A stretch of DNA of 64,000 nucleotides, taken from the NCBI RefSeq assembly GCF_029689925.1, contig NZ_CP121445.1, positions 5,688,501 through 5,752,500 on the forward strand, given 5' to 3'. The position numbers and the translations under genes are program-made. This DNA comes from Anaerocolumna sp. AGMB13025. Lineage in GTDB: Bacteria > Bacillota > Clostridia > Lachnospirales > Lachnospiraceae. This document shows positions 17,735-24,821 of the stretch, in pieces; the stretch's first letter is position 1, and each line of letters opens with the position of its first letter. The notes beneath the pieces are model-generated. The model did not search any database. It was not told the DNA's origin and saw only the letters and a list, made by a program, of their open reading frames with translations.

Positions 17735-17765
17735 ATGATAAAGTTTGCCCTAAGGACAAAGTCAA
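17735..17765 (-). promoter_or_regulatory. MerR-type promoter of the creatininase-like gene
   Basis: On the minus strand TTGACT (17760-17765) and TATCAT (17735-17740) are separated by exactly 19 bp. An imperfect dyad TTTGTCC-TTA-GGGCAAA lies in the spacer with a CTTAGG centre, as in BmrR/Mta operators. The adjacent MerR/GyrI-like regulator is the likely activator. Confidence 0.75.
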
Positions 17766-17772
17766 TAACTTT

Positions 17773-18621
17773 TTATTGAATTGGAATTTGTATTTCGGTT
17801 AAATAATTACTTTTACAATCTGTGATCACTTCACTTATATAATATATCTCTATTGGATTTCCTGTTATAATGTAATTTTCCTTTCGAATATTTTCATATA
17901 AACAATCATAAAATTTATTTTTCTTATCACCATAAGGTCCATGATATATATCGCATGCATATAATCCTGCATTTATTGTTTTATGACTTATATTTTCAAG
18001 TTCAATCATTTCATTTACCTGGTAACCTATTTGAATAATAACATTTTCTGATATGGATTTTGAACAACAAATTGCTATAGGCGGAGAAATTATACTATCG
18101 AAGCTCTGTTTTGATAAAAGGACAGAATCCAGTATCATTTTATAATAAGTTCTGTAAATATCAGGTGAATGTTTACCAGAATACTCTTTATAAATTATAT
18201 TCCTATCAGTTAATTCTTTTTTTATAAAGCTTTCATTACAGTATTCTGATAGTTTATCACTAATATCTTTACACTGACTTTGAATCATTTTAATTTTGCT
18301 CTGTTTCTTTGAAAGTTCTTCCATCTGAGAAATAATCTCTTTTTCCTGAATCCTAAGCATTTCATCTAGTCCGCCTACTAAATTGGAACTAAAGTTTTTC
18401 TTATAAAATCTGCCTATTTGCTCTAAAGATACCCCTATTTCTTGTAATTGTTTTATAGCCAACACACGAGTGATGTGTGATTTAAAATAAAAGCGATATC
18501 CATTTTCTGAATTAATCTTTGCAGGTTTTAATAATCCTACTTTATCATAATAGCGTAAGGTTTTGGGAGTAACATTACATATTCTAGCTAATTGACCTAT
18601 ACTTAATAATATTTCATCCAT
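17773..18621 (-). CDS. MerR family regulator with GyrI-like effector domain (BmrR-type)
   Basis: 282 residues. The N-terminal MerR domain (LSIGQLARICNVTPKTLRYY, GLLKPAKINSENGYRFY) is followed by a coiled coil at about 75-120. A C-terminal GyrI/BmrR-like domain (about 130-280) usually binds hydrophobic drugs or other small ligands. It lies directly upstream of the creatininase-like gene, whose promoter has a MerR-type 19-bp spacer. A GGAGATG site precedes the ATG. Ligand unknown. Confidence 0.88.
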   Translation of the reverse strand: MDEILLSIGQLARICNVTPKTLRYYDKVGLLKPAKINSENGYRFYFKSHITRVLAIKQLQEIGVSLEQIGRFYKKNFSSNLVGGLDEMLRIQEKEIISQMEELSKKQSKIKMIQSQCKDISDKLSEYCNESFIKKELTDRNIIYKEYSGKHSPDIYRTYYKMILDSVLLSKQSFDSIISPPIAICCSKSISENVIIQIGYQVNEMIELENISHKTINAGLYACDIYHGPYGDKKNKFYDCLYENIRKENYIITGNPIEIYYISEVITDCKSNYLTEIQIPIQ

Positions 18622-18763
18622 TTTTCATCTCCGCAGTGTTTTGCATCTATCTATTGGCTATCTCTTAATTCTATAAATAGATTTTAACAATATTATACCA
18701 TTCAAATTAGTAACTAACAATAATTACATATCTTTATCCCTAATAACACTTCATGTAATATAA

Positions 18764-18915
18764 AAGTTCCATATCAACTAATCTCTTAATTGATATGGAA
18801 CTTACTATTTACATCTCAGATATTTATTACTCTCCTTACGGAGAAAATCTCTTCTTACTTATTATTTAAAACTGCCTGCGCTGCCCTCAATAAAAACACA
18901 GTGACTGACCGTTTA
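18764..18915 (-). repeat. ppdK-3'-end-like intergenic repeat, copy 3 (R3)
   Basis: On the minus strand 18890-18855 encodes L-R-A-A-Q-A-V-L-N-N-K-stop, nearly the ppdK C-terminus (L-A-A-A-Q-A-V-L-N-Q-K-stop). A small stem TCTCC-TTAC-GGAGA (18831-18844) follows. Beyond it lies a perfect 14-bp hairpin, AAGTTCCATATCAA with TTGATATGGAACTT (18764-18803). Confidence 0.88.
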
Positions 18916-18933
18916 ACAAAATCACTTTCGAAC

Positions 18934-18962
18934 TTGTGTTCCGTTTGGTGCTATGGTATAAT
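18934..18962 (+). promoter_or_regulatory. promoter of the Hol-Tox toxin mRNA
   Basis: TTGTGT (18934-18939) and TATAAT (18957-18962) are spaced by 17 bp. Transcription would start near 18969, giving a leader of about 75 nt before the small toxin gene. Confidence 0.7.
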
Positions 18963-19043
18963 TTGTATAAGCAGTTATAAAACTGCTGGCAATCGTGTAT
19001 AGGGTGGTTGACCTTCATTCTACATAGAGTGGAGGTGATGCTT

Positions 19044-19133
19044 ATGAACAATAAGTTCGATTTTAAAGATATTATTCAATTCGGCATGTTCATTATAGCT
19101 TTACTGACATTCATTTATTTGATTTGTCACTAA
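19044..19133 (+). CDS. putative holin-like (Hol-Tox) type I toxin
   Basis: 29 residues: a short N-terminus (MNNKFDFKDIIQ) and one membrane helix with the family core FGMFIIALLTFIYL. This core matches small Firmicutes proteins annotated as holin-like toxins (TxpA/BsrG group), which insert in the membrane and are silenced by an antisense RNA. The ATG at 19044 has a GGAGGTG site with normal spacing; an ATG 6 bases earlier touches it. The mRNA has its own promoter, a terminator and long-range end pairing. Toxicity is inferred, not shown. Confidence 0.75.
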   Translation: MNNKFDFKDIIQFGMFIIALLTFIYLICH

Positions 19134-19136
19134 CAT

Positions 19137-19179
19137 AAAAAACCTCCCCTGTACTTTGGCCGGTTCAGGAAGGTTTTTT
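19137..19179. terminator. bidirectional terminator of the toxin module
   Basis: AAAAAACCTCCCCTG pairs with CAGGAAGGTTTTTT, with T-runs on both strands. It sits in the shared 3' region of the toxin mRNA and the predicted antisense RNA. Confidence 0.8.
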
Positions 19180-19223
19180 ACTATCTTATACTGGTCAACC
19201 ACCCTGTGGCGATTGCCTTTTAT
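19137..19223 (-). ncRNA. predicted antisense RNA antitoxin
   Basis: A minus-strand promoter at 19230-19257 (TTGCAA, 16-bp spacer, TATAAT) would start an RNA near 19223 that covers the 3' part of the toxin mRNA up to the shared terminator, or beyond it into the coding region. This convergent, 3'-overlapping layout is that of TxpA/RatA-type pairs. The RNA and its end are predicted. Confidence 0.5.
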
Positions 19224-19229
19224 AATATT

Positions 19230-19257
19230 ATTATATCAAATTTAATTAATTTTGCAA
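19230..19257 (-). promoter_or_regulatory. predicted promoter of the antisense RNA
   Basis: On the minus strand a TTGCAA box (19252-19257) and a perfect TATAAT (19230-19235) are 16 bp apart, pointing towards the toxin gene. The region is AT-rich, so a chance match is possible. Confidence 0.5.
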
Positions 19258-19336
19258 GCATTTAAAATCTTTTGTCTTAATATCCATAATCTATCCATAA
19301 TCTGTAATGTCCTTTCTTTTGCTGTGCAGGACTCAA

Positions 19337-20230
19337 TTAGAACGCAGCCTTTCCTTCCATAATCTGAATTACTTCGTTATTTATAATTTCCGCAATCTCG
19401 TGATTAATGCCATGCCCAACACCATCATAAAATTTTACATTCATATTATATTTCCTTAATAATGCAGCACCTCCTAATTTCTGAAAAGGGTCTTCAAGTC
19501 CAACAAGGTAATATATTTTATCCTTAATTTGCTCTACTTCGTCCTCTGTAAACATACGAACCTTATGATACCTCATTGCCATATTATTAAATCCCTTTAA
19601 TAACCATTGGTAATGCTTCAGTATTATTCCATTATGAGTGAACACATCAACATGACTCCCTGAAAGCTTTCTTAGAAGCCTTATAACATTTTTTTTGGTA
19701 GGAAATAATGCCTCTGGTAAAAATATTTTCATCATAGTCTTCAAATAACTTCCGCTACCATCAATAGGTACGGAAGATGAAACACTAATTGCTTTATCTA
19801 TTTTCTCCTGCCTATATAATGAATAAAGCTGAACTAAATATCCACCATGGGAAACACCTATTATTGATGATTTTTCCAAATTAAAATAGTTCATTATTTC
19901 ATCAATCCATATAACATCATCATAACTCGTATTATACTTTTCACCCATTAAACTTTTTCCAGGTCCGCCAATCGTATCTATCGCATATAGCTTGTAATAT
20001 TCTCCAAGTGCTTTTGCATTATAAATCCACATCAATGCCGAATCATCACCTACACCATGAAACATAAGAAGAGGTTTACCATCCTCTTTTCCTGTAATAA
20101 TAATATGAGTAGAGCCATACATAGTAGGCACCATCAATTCTTTCACTGGTATACCCCATTGTTTTAATAGTTCATCATATGTACTTCTTATTTTATTGGC
20201 AGCCTTTTCGCTCCGATATACTTTCATCAT
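19337..20230 (-). CDS. alpha/beta hydrolase
   Basis: 297 residues. The oxyanion region appears as LLMFHGVGDDS at about 54-64 and the nucleophile elbow as IIGVSHGGYL (GxSxG, Ser at about 126). The acid is probably the Asp of LVGLEDPF and the catalytic His lies in GVGHGINHE near the C-terminus. This is an esterase/lipase-like hydrolase, cytoplasmic, with no signal peptide. It starts two bases after the stop of a TetR gene, so it is translated from the same transcript and likely induced by that regulator's ligand. Confidence 0.85.
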   Translation of the reverse strand: MMKVYRSEKAANKIRSTYDELLKQWGIPVKELMVPTMYGSTHIIITGKEDGKPLLMFHGVGDDSALMWIYNAKALGEYYKLYAIDTIGGPGKSLMGEKYNTSYDDVIWIDEIMNYFNLEKSSIIGVSHGGYLVQLYSLYRQEKIDKAISVSSSVPIDGSGSYLKTMMKIFLPEALFPTKKNVIRLLRKLSGSHVDVFTHNGIILKHYQWLLKGFNNMAMRYHKVRMFTEDEVEQIKDKIYYLVGLEDPFQKLGGAALLRKYNMNVKFYDGVGHGINHEIAEIINNEVIQIMEGKAAF

Positions 20231-20231
20231 A

Positions 20232-20849
20232 TCACACCCCCTTCATCTTTCTAAAAATATCGTTAATATTGATATTAATTTCTTCACATGCAATATTAAT
20301 TTTTTCATCTGTCACCTCACATCCGACACAGTTCTTTTGAAATGCAAAGTAGATAACCGAGTAATATTCATGTGCTAATACTGTTGGATTATTAGGTTTT
20401 ATATAACCTCTTTCAATCATCTCTCTAAAAACCTGCTCCTGCTGTAATAGCGGCAATTCGAATACAAGTCTTTGGTATATTTCATAAGCCTTTTTGTCAG
20501 ACATCTGTTCAATTGTCAAAACCGATAACACCTTATAAACATGAGGGCTTAAAAGATAATTTTTCAAAAAACCGATAGCCACTTCACAAAATGCTACTTC
20601 TTGAATTGTATCCAGCTTAGTGAACTCTGTTTCAAAACTAGCTTTCATTTTACCTATAAGAATATCAATCTTTTGAAGCAGTGAATCCATAATTGCCTGC
20701 TTATTACTAAAATGATAATATATTGAGCTTTCTTTAATTCCGACTTGTTTACCAATGTCTCTTATAGATACCGCCTTATACCCTTTCTTTGAAAATAAAT
20801 CCAACGCAACATTTTCTATCATTTCTTTTGTATTCTTCTTATCTACCAT
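20232..20849 (-). CDS. TetR/AcrR family transcriptional regulator
   Basis: 205 residues. The HTH is at about 10-50 (ALDLFSKKGYKAVSIRDIGK, VGIKESSIYYHFSNKQAI). The C-terminal domain has no recognisable ligand signature and two Cys (CVGC) near residue 177. The gene heads an operon with an alpha/beta hydrolase. Its promoter region has two CTAAC-N4-GTTAG dyads, so autoregulation is likely. Confidence 0.9.
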   Translation of the reverse strand: MVDKKNTKEMIENVALDLFSKKGYKAVSIRDIGKQVGIKESSIYYHFSNKQAIMDSLLQKIDILIGKMKASFETEFTKLDTIQEVAFCEVAIGFLKNYLLSPHVYKVLSVLTIEQMSDKKAYEIYQRLVFELPLLQQEQVFREMIERGYIKPNNPTVLAHEYYSVIYFAFQKNCVGCEVTDEKINIACEEINININDIFRKMKGV

Positions 20850-20868
20850 TCAACACCTCCCTATTCAC

Positions 20869-20915
20869 CTAACAACTGTTAGTTACATTATACCTAACAG
20901 TCGTTAGAAATACAA
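20869..20915 (-). promoter_or_regulatory. promoter with two operator dyads for the TetR-hydrolase operon
   Basis: On the minus strand TTGTAT (20910-20915) and TATAAT (20887-20892) are 17 bp apart. The dyads CTAACAGTCGTTAG (20894-20907) and CTAACAACTGTTAG (20869-20882) cover the spacer and the start site, a repressor layout expected for TetR autoregulation. Confidence 0.8.
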
Positions 20916-21002
20916 CTAATAATAAAATATAGCAATTTATTTTTGAATACTTACCAGAGTTATTTTTAATTGCATGGCTATGCTATAGATAGGTGCAAAA
21001 AT

Positions 21003-21160
21003 ACACCCTACCATTTTTACATGATAGGGTGCAATATTTGTTTCTTATTCGTTATTCAATACAGTCTAACCTAAGTCAAACCACTTAGAAACGTTGAAAT
21101 CTCAATATTATTTATTGTTAAGAACAGCCTGAGCCGTCCTCAATGAAAACATAGTGAACA
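21003..21160 (-). repeat. ppdK-3'-end-like intergenic repeat, copy 4 (R4, double)
   Basis: On the minus strand 21143-21108 encodes L-R-T-A-Q-A-V-L-N-N-K-stop. The stretch GTTAAGAACAGCCTGAGC (21118-21135, plus strand) is identical to ppdK positions 24831-24848. A second, more decayed copy lies at about 21044-21070. A hairpin CACCCTACCA...TGATAGGGTG (21003-21032) ends the repeat and resembles the ppdK terminator. Confidence 0.9.
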
Positions 21161-21342
21161 ATTTTTAAAGTTATTTTCACTAATATCATTAATAAGGTTA
21201 CTTTCACTATTTTTTCATCTGTCATGCTTGCAAATTTTGTTATAAAAGAATACTCGTGGAAATGAACAATTCTTTTATAGGGAGCGATAGTACTTGGAGT
21301 TTTCAATCTGTAGTGAGCTTCGCAGATTGGGTTTAACACTAG
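21161..21342. other. intergenic stretch next to repeat R4
   Basis: No gene or known element is recognised between the repeat and the end of the Ntn-hydrolase gene. A short frame on the minus strand has no ribosome binding site and no protein-like composition. Confidence 0.5.
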
Positions 21343-22299
21343 TTATACTTCGTATTTGTATACATTGTTATATTCTCCCGAAAAGGTAATCAGTACACTC
21401 CTCTTTGTCAGATTATAAACTGCTGACCACTGCTCATCACCAGGTATTACATTTTTCTTAAGTAACTCCAATGCATCATTTTCTGAAATAATTCCATGTC
21501 GTTTTTCCAATTCACTATCAATGTTTTCATATCTATCCTTTCCAAAGCCCTCATGATTTGGATTGTTGAATAATGTAAAATTAGTTACTACCTGATAATT
21601 CTTATTTTTCTTGATAATAGCCATCTTACCATTTTCGAATTCGATTACGGCGGAATCTCCATTTGCATCTGCAACTAGAAAATGTAGTGGAGCAATTATG
21701 TAAAACAAATTAAATTTATCCACAAGTTGAATTGCTTCATCGACTGTTTTAGACTTGTTTAAAATCAACCTTGGTAATGTTTCATCAAATAATGTGACTT
21801 TATTGTGTTGAGGATATTTTGCATGGGCATCAGTAAGACATGCAACCGCTAATCCATGTTCGTTAACTCCGTCTTTAGGGCTGTATGGTGCTGCTAAAGT
21901 TAATTTTGCATCCGTTTCAAGTGTATCATATGTATTTTCATCCCAGTCCAGTTCATCCATTGTTAAAAAAGCTAATGATTTATAGTTATCATTATCATTT
22001 AATTGAATGCACATTGGAATTGCACACTCGCAATCCATATTTCTCCCAAATAGAATATCTCCTTCAATGTTACTAGCAGTAAATGCCGCACATCCTTGCA
22101 CTTTGTTATTAAGATTCATCTTTTTATTTACTAGATTCTTATCAACAAAGTTGCAAAATTCTTCAATATTACAAGCACCTTCCTTTAAATATTCTTCAAT
22201 GCAGTAATCACCATAATACTGCATTGAATAATAAGGCCTATCACTTTCTTTCTCAATTTCTACTCTTATACTTTTATCTGCACTATATATAACCTTCAT
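21343..22299 (-). CDS. Ntn-hydrolase, choloylglycine / penicillin acylase-type C-N hydrolase
   Basis: 318 residues. The likely nucleophile is the Cys in KVQGCAAFTA at about residue 70, followed by the family's GDILFGRNMDCE segment. In the C45 (acyltransferase/acid ceramidase-like) group this Cys becomes N-terminal after self-cleavage of a propeptide, here about 69 residues, which fits. HNKVTLFDETLPRLIL and NGDSAVIEFENGKM are also typical. Such enzymes hydrolyse linear amides such as bile salts, N-acyl-homoserine lactones or penicillin V; the substrate here is unknown. It stands alone between repeats R4 and R5. Confidence 0.8.
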   Translation of the reverse strand: MKVIYSADKSIRVEIEKESDRPYYSMQYYGDYCIEEYLKEGACNIEEFCNFVDKNLVNKKMNLNNKVQGCAAFTASNIEGDILFGRNMDCECAIPMCIQLNDNDNYKSLAFLTMDELDWDENTYDTLETDAKLTLAAPYSPKDGVNEHGLAVACLTDAHAKYPQHNKVTLFDETLPRLILNKSKTVDEAIQLVDKFNLFYIIAPLHFLVADANGDSAVIEFENGKMAIIKKNKNYQVVTNFTLFNNPNHEGFGKDRYENIDSELEKRHGIISENDALELLKKNVIPGDEQWSAVYNLTKRSVLITFSGEYNNVYKYEV

Positions 22300-22388
22300 T
22301 TTATATCCCCCCTGCCACTTATATTTTCTAATTTTTTATCATATCATATTAATTTATATGTTACAAGCAAAATCATCCCTTAAAAAAA

Positions 22389-22535
22389 CACCCTACCACT
22401 TTATGTGATAGGGTGCTCTATAATTTCTTCGCTATTATTCAATACAGTCTAATCTAAGTCAGACCACCGAGAAACGTTGAAATCTCAACTATTTTGCCTG
22501 ATTCAACACTGCTTGTGTGGTATGGAATGAAATAT
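22389..22535 (-). repeat. ppdK-3'-end-like intergenic repeat, copy 5 (R5, double)
   Basis: On the minus strand 22521-22489 encodes T-T-Q-A-V-L-N-Q-A-K-stop. A second decayed copy is at about 22427-22452 (shared with R4: TTCAATACAGTCTAA). The hairpin CACCCTACCA...TGATAGGGTG at 22389-22415 is nearly that of R4. R4 and R5 share well over 80 bases of sequence. Confidence 0.88.
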
Positions 22536-22542
22536 AGGTGTT

Positions 22543-23160
22543 TTATTTTTCATTAACTTTATTAATATATTTCGTGATTCTTGAAAACAGTTCATTCATC
22601 AAACCATATTCTTTATGAAACGCCTCCGCACTAGCTCTTATCATTTCATCTTGTCCTACATCAGAAAAATCCACTTCATAGCCAGCTCTGTCTGCCAATA
22701 TTTCAACATAAGCTCTCTGTACTCTTCCATTTCCTTCTCTGAATGGATGAATTGCATTAATTTCAGATAAATAATATGCTAACTTACTAGGCATTGCAGT
22801 TGCTTGAACACCTCTAAGGTAACCATCATTTTCTAATTGTCGGAAAATAACATCCGCATTTTCAAGAATGAATTCACTTTTACAAAACACATTACTTTTC
22901 GAAATATCAACTGTCCGAATCTTTCCTGCCCATGAATAAATATCTCCAAAGATATACTTATGAAGCCTGCATAAATATTGAAAATCAGGCTTCCCCTTCG
23001 GAGCATTCTGCTTCAGTTCTAAAATTCGTAACGCAGTTATATTACGTTCCGCTTCGAGGAGAATTTTATCATCTCTGATATTTAATTTATTCCGTAAAGT
23101 ATATGAATTTGGATAACAATATTTATTATCATGCTCGTATTCATAATAATATTGCTGCAT
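22543..23160 (-). CDS. Fic domain protein (AMPylase-type toxin)
   Basis: 205 residues. The catalytic Fic motif is intact: HPFREGNGRVQR at about 137-148, with the essential His and the phosphate-binding GNGR. The flap region lies at about 87-95. The N-terminus (YCYPNSYTLRNKLNI) matches class I Fic proteins, which AMPylate targets such as DNA gyrase and topoisomerase IV and are held inactive by a separate small antitoxin. That antitoxin gene lies 8 bases upstream, with the Fic ribosome binding site (AGGAGG) at its end. Confidence 0.92.
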   Translation of the reverse strand: MQQYYYEYEHDNKYCYPNSYTLRNKLNIRDDKILLEAERNITALRILELKQNAPKGKPDFQYLCRLHKYIFGDIYSWAGKIRTVDISKSNVFCKSEFILENADVIFRQLENDGYLRGVQATAMPSKLAYYLSEINAIHPFREGNGRVQRAYVEILADRAGYEVDFSDVGQDEMIRASAEAFHKEYGLMNELFSRITKYINKVNEK

Positions 23161-23168
23161 TAAGCCTC

Positions 23169-23336
23169 CTAATTATTCACCTTATACTTCTTTATTAAAT
23201 CATTAATAATCAACTGCGAAGATTTCTTACCAGAGGCACATTGTTGAATTAATAAGAACTCTTTTTTATTTAATTTCATTCCTTCTATCGCCATAGTTCC
23301 AGCAACCTGTCTTGCTATCTTCAGACTCTTTTCCAT
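23169..23336 (-). CDS. VbhA-like Fic antitoxin
   Basis: 55 residues. The helix carrying the class I inhibitory motif (S/T)xxxE(G/N) is visible as AGTMAIEGM at about 12-20; its Glu blocks ATP positioning in the Fic active site. The rest is Lys-rich (QLIINDLIKKYKVNN at the end). An AGGTG site precedes the ATG. It is the first gene of the toxin/antitoxin pair. The name is based on the motif and position; overall sequence similarity to VbhA was not tested. Confidence 0.8.
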   Translation of the reverse strand: MEKSLKIARQVAGTMAIEGMKLNKKEFLLIQQCASGKKSSQLIINDLIKKYKVNN

Positions 23337-23496
23337 ATTATCACCTCTTCATTTCATAATAATAGTATATCATAATTTCTCCAAATCTTCCACCAAAACC
23401 TTATACTTTTAGTAAGTCAATTGATTATTCATACCTGTTTCTTAAATTCAAAATAATGATGAATTGAGCTCTTCTTTTAAAATCCGTTGTAAGATA

Positions 23497-24504
23497 TCAA
23501 TCAGATTGATGTATACACTTATCTAAATTCTCCTTAAAATCAGGCAGATGCATAAACATATTACTTAAGTTTTTACATGCATATTCTTTGCATAAATTAC
23601 AACGAATTATTTTCCGTTTCTCACAGCAAGGTTTCCATGGACAACCTAATAAACAATAGTTTGCTCTCGTCCCTGACATGCAGCCAAAACAATAAACCTC
23701 TTCCTTAACAATATTTACACCTTGTAACTTCATTTCATTTACATAGTTTATTCTTAAATTATCGTCATCTTCAATTGTTGCTAAAAATGCATTGCATTGA
23801 AAACAATTTGAGCCACAGCTTCCTATCCCAATATTAATTATTAAGCCATTTTCATATAATTCATAAATAAACTTATAAAATAGCAGTCTGGAAATATTTA
23901 TAACTTTTTTGGTATATTGATATATCTCATCTAAGTTATCTGTCAATTTATAGGTTTGAAGAATAGTCGTAGTACAATCATAATAATATTTATCACTTAA
24001 CTGTTTGCCTTCCAGTGACCATTCCATTTTTTCTTTATTAATATAACCTTTCTCCATTAAAGAATTTTGAATCTCCTTATGTCCTTTAAACAAATCTTTT
24101 CCTTTTCTGTTATACATTGATGCAGAATGGTATAAAAATGCACATTCTATGTCATTCAAATCTTGAATTGGGGCAACCAGACATTTTTTCAATTCCCGAT
24201 ATTCTGTCGGAGTCATTCCAAATTCCTTTTTAAAAGCTCTTGTAAATGCTTCATGACTTTGATACCCAGTTGTCAGTGCAATATCAATTATTTTATCATT
24301 GCCAAATAATTGATAAGCACTGTAGAGAAGTTTTTGCTTTAGTATATAGTTCTTTGGAGTCTCACCTATATAGAAGCGAAACATATTACTATAGTATGGT
24401 TTTGATAATCCAGCCACGTTACTACATTGCTCTAAAGTCAAATTTTCTTCTATGTTATTTTTAATGTACTCAATTGAGCGAAAAATATCTTTAAGACAGC
24501 TCAT
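23497..24504 (-). CDS. AraC-type regulator fused to a Cys-rich DUF3795 domain
   Basis: 335 residues. The AraC HTH is N-terminal at about 1-105 (CSNVAGLSKPYYSNMFRFYI, QSHEAFTRAFKKEFGMTP). A middle region of about 110-220 is unassigned. The C-terminal quarter (about 225-335) has the DUF3795 pattern: CGSNCFQCNAFLAT, then CFGCMSG, CLLGCPWKPCCEKR and CNLCKEYACKNL, about 12 Cys likely to bind metal. The protein may sense metal, redox state or a small ligand. It is the first gene downstream of ppdK on this strand. Confidence 0.82.
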   Translation of the reverse strand: MSCLKDIFRSIEYIKNNIEENLTLEQCSNVAGLSKPYYSNMFRFYIGETPKNYILKQKLLYSAYQLFGNDKIIDIALTTGYQSHEAFTRAFKKEFGMTPTEYRELKKCLVAPIQDLNDIECAFLYHSASMYNRKGKDLFKGHKEIQNSLMEKGYINKEKMEWSLEGKQLSDKYYYDCTTTILQTYKLTDNLDEIYQYTKKVINISRLLFYKFIYELYENGLIINIGIGSCGSNCFQCNAFLATIEDDDNLRINYVNEMKLQGVNIVKEEVYCFGCMSGTRANYCLLGCPWKPCCEKRKIIRCNLCKEYACKNLSNMFMHLPDFKENLDKCIHQSD

Positions 24505-24821
24505 TATAATCCCCCGCTATTATATTTTATTCATCTAAGTATAACAGTTCTGAGTTGTAAATACTTGATTCAAAATATGATTACGAAAATTATTTACTTC
24601 ATTATATAATAAATAACCTCTCTTCAACACGATGATACCACGCAAAAGCACTCTATCACTTTGACATGATAGAGTGCTCTATATTAATTTACACTATTAA
24701 TAAATATACTGATATTGTTATATCATTGTACCATTGAGACATTCTCAAAAGACCTTTTTTAGCAATTTTATAGGCTTTAGCTTCATTATAGTCGATATAC
24801 TTATCAAACAAATGAATCTTC
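24505..24821. other. region downstream of ppdK with its terminator
   Basis: Apart from the hairpin at 24647-24678 no feature is supported. A short minus-strand frame continues from the ppdK end in another phase but has no start signal. On comparison with R1-R5, this stretch is the native counterpart of the intergenic repeats. Confidence 0.5.
24647..24678 (-). terminator. ppdK terminator hairpin
   Basis: AGCACTCTATCA pairs perfectly with TGATAGAGTGCT (12 bp) and is followed on the minus strand by TTTTGCG. The same hairpin type, with compensating base changes, occurs in repeats R4 and R5. Confidence 0.8.

Larger units (their letters stand above)
18988..19217. repeat. long-range inverted repeat flanking the toxin gene
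   Basis: AGGGTGGTTGACC (19001-19013) pairs perfectly with GGTCAACCACCCT (19193-19205). The outer GGCAATCG (18988-18995) pairs with CGATTGCC (19210-19217). The ends of the toxin mRNA could therefore anneal, a feature known from type I toxin mRNAs, where it delays translation. Confidence 0.8.

Noticed and set aside
21118..21339. A 73-codon minus-strand frame downstream of the Ntn-hydrolase
   Set aside because: It reads the ppdK-like repeat in another phase and lacks start signals.
24647..24678. Hairpins in R4, R5 and ppdK considered as riboswitches
   Set aside because: They are simple stems downstream of genes, without a conserved aptamer core.
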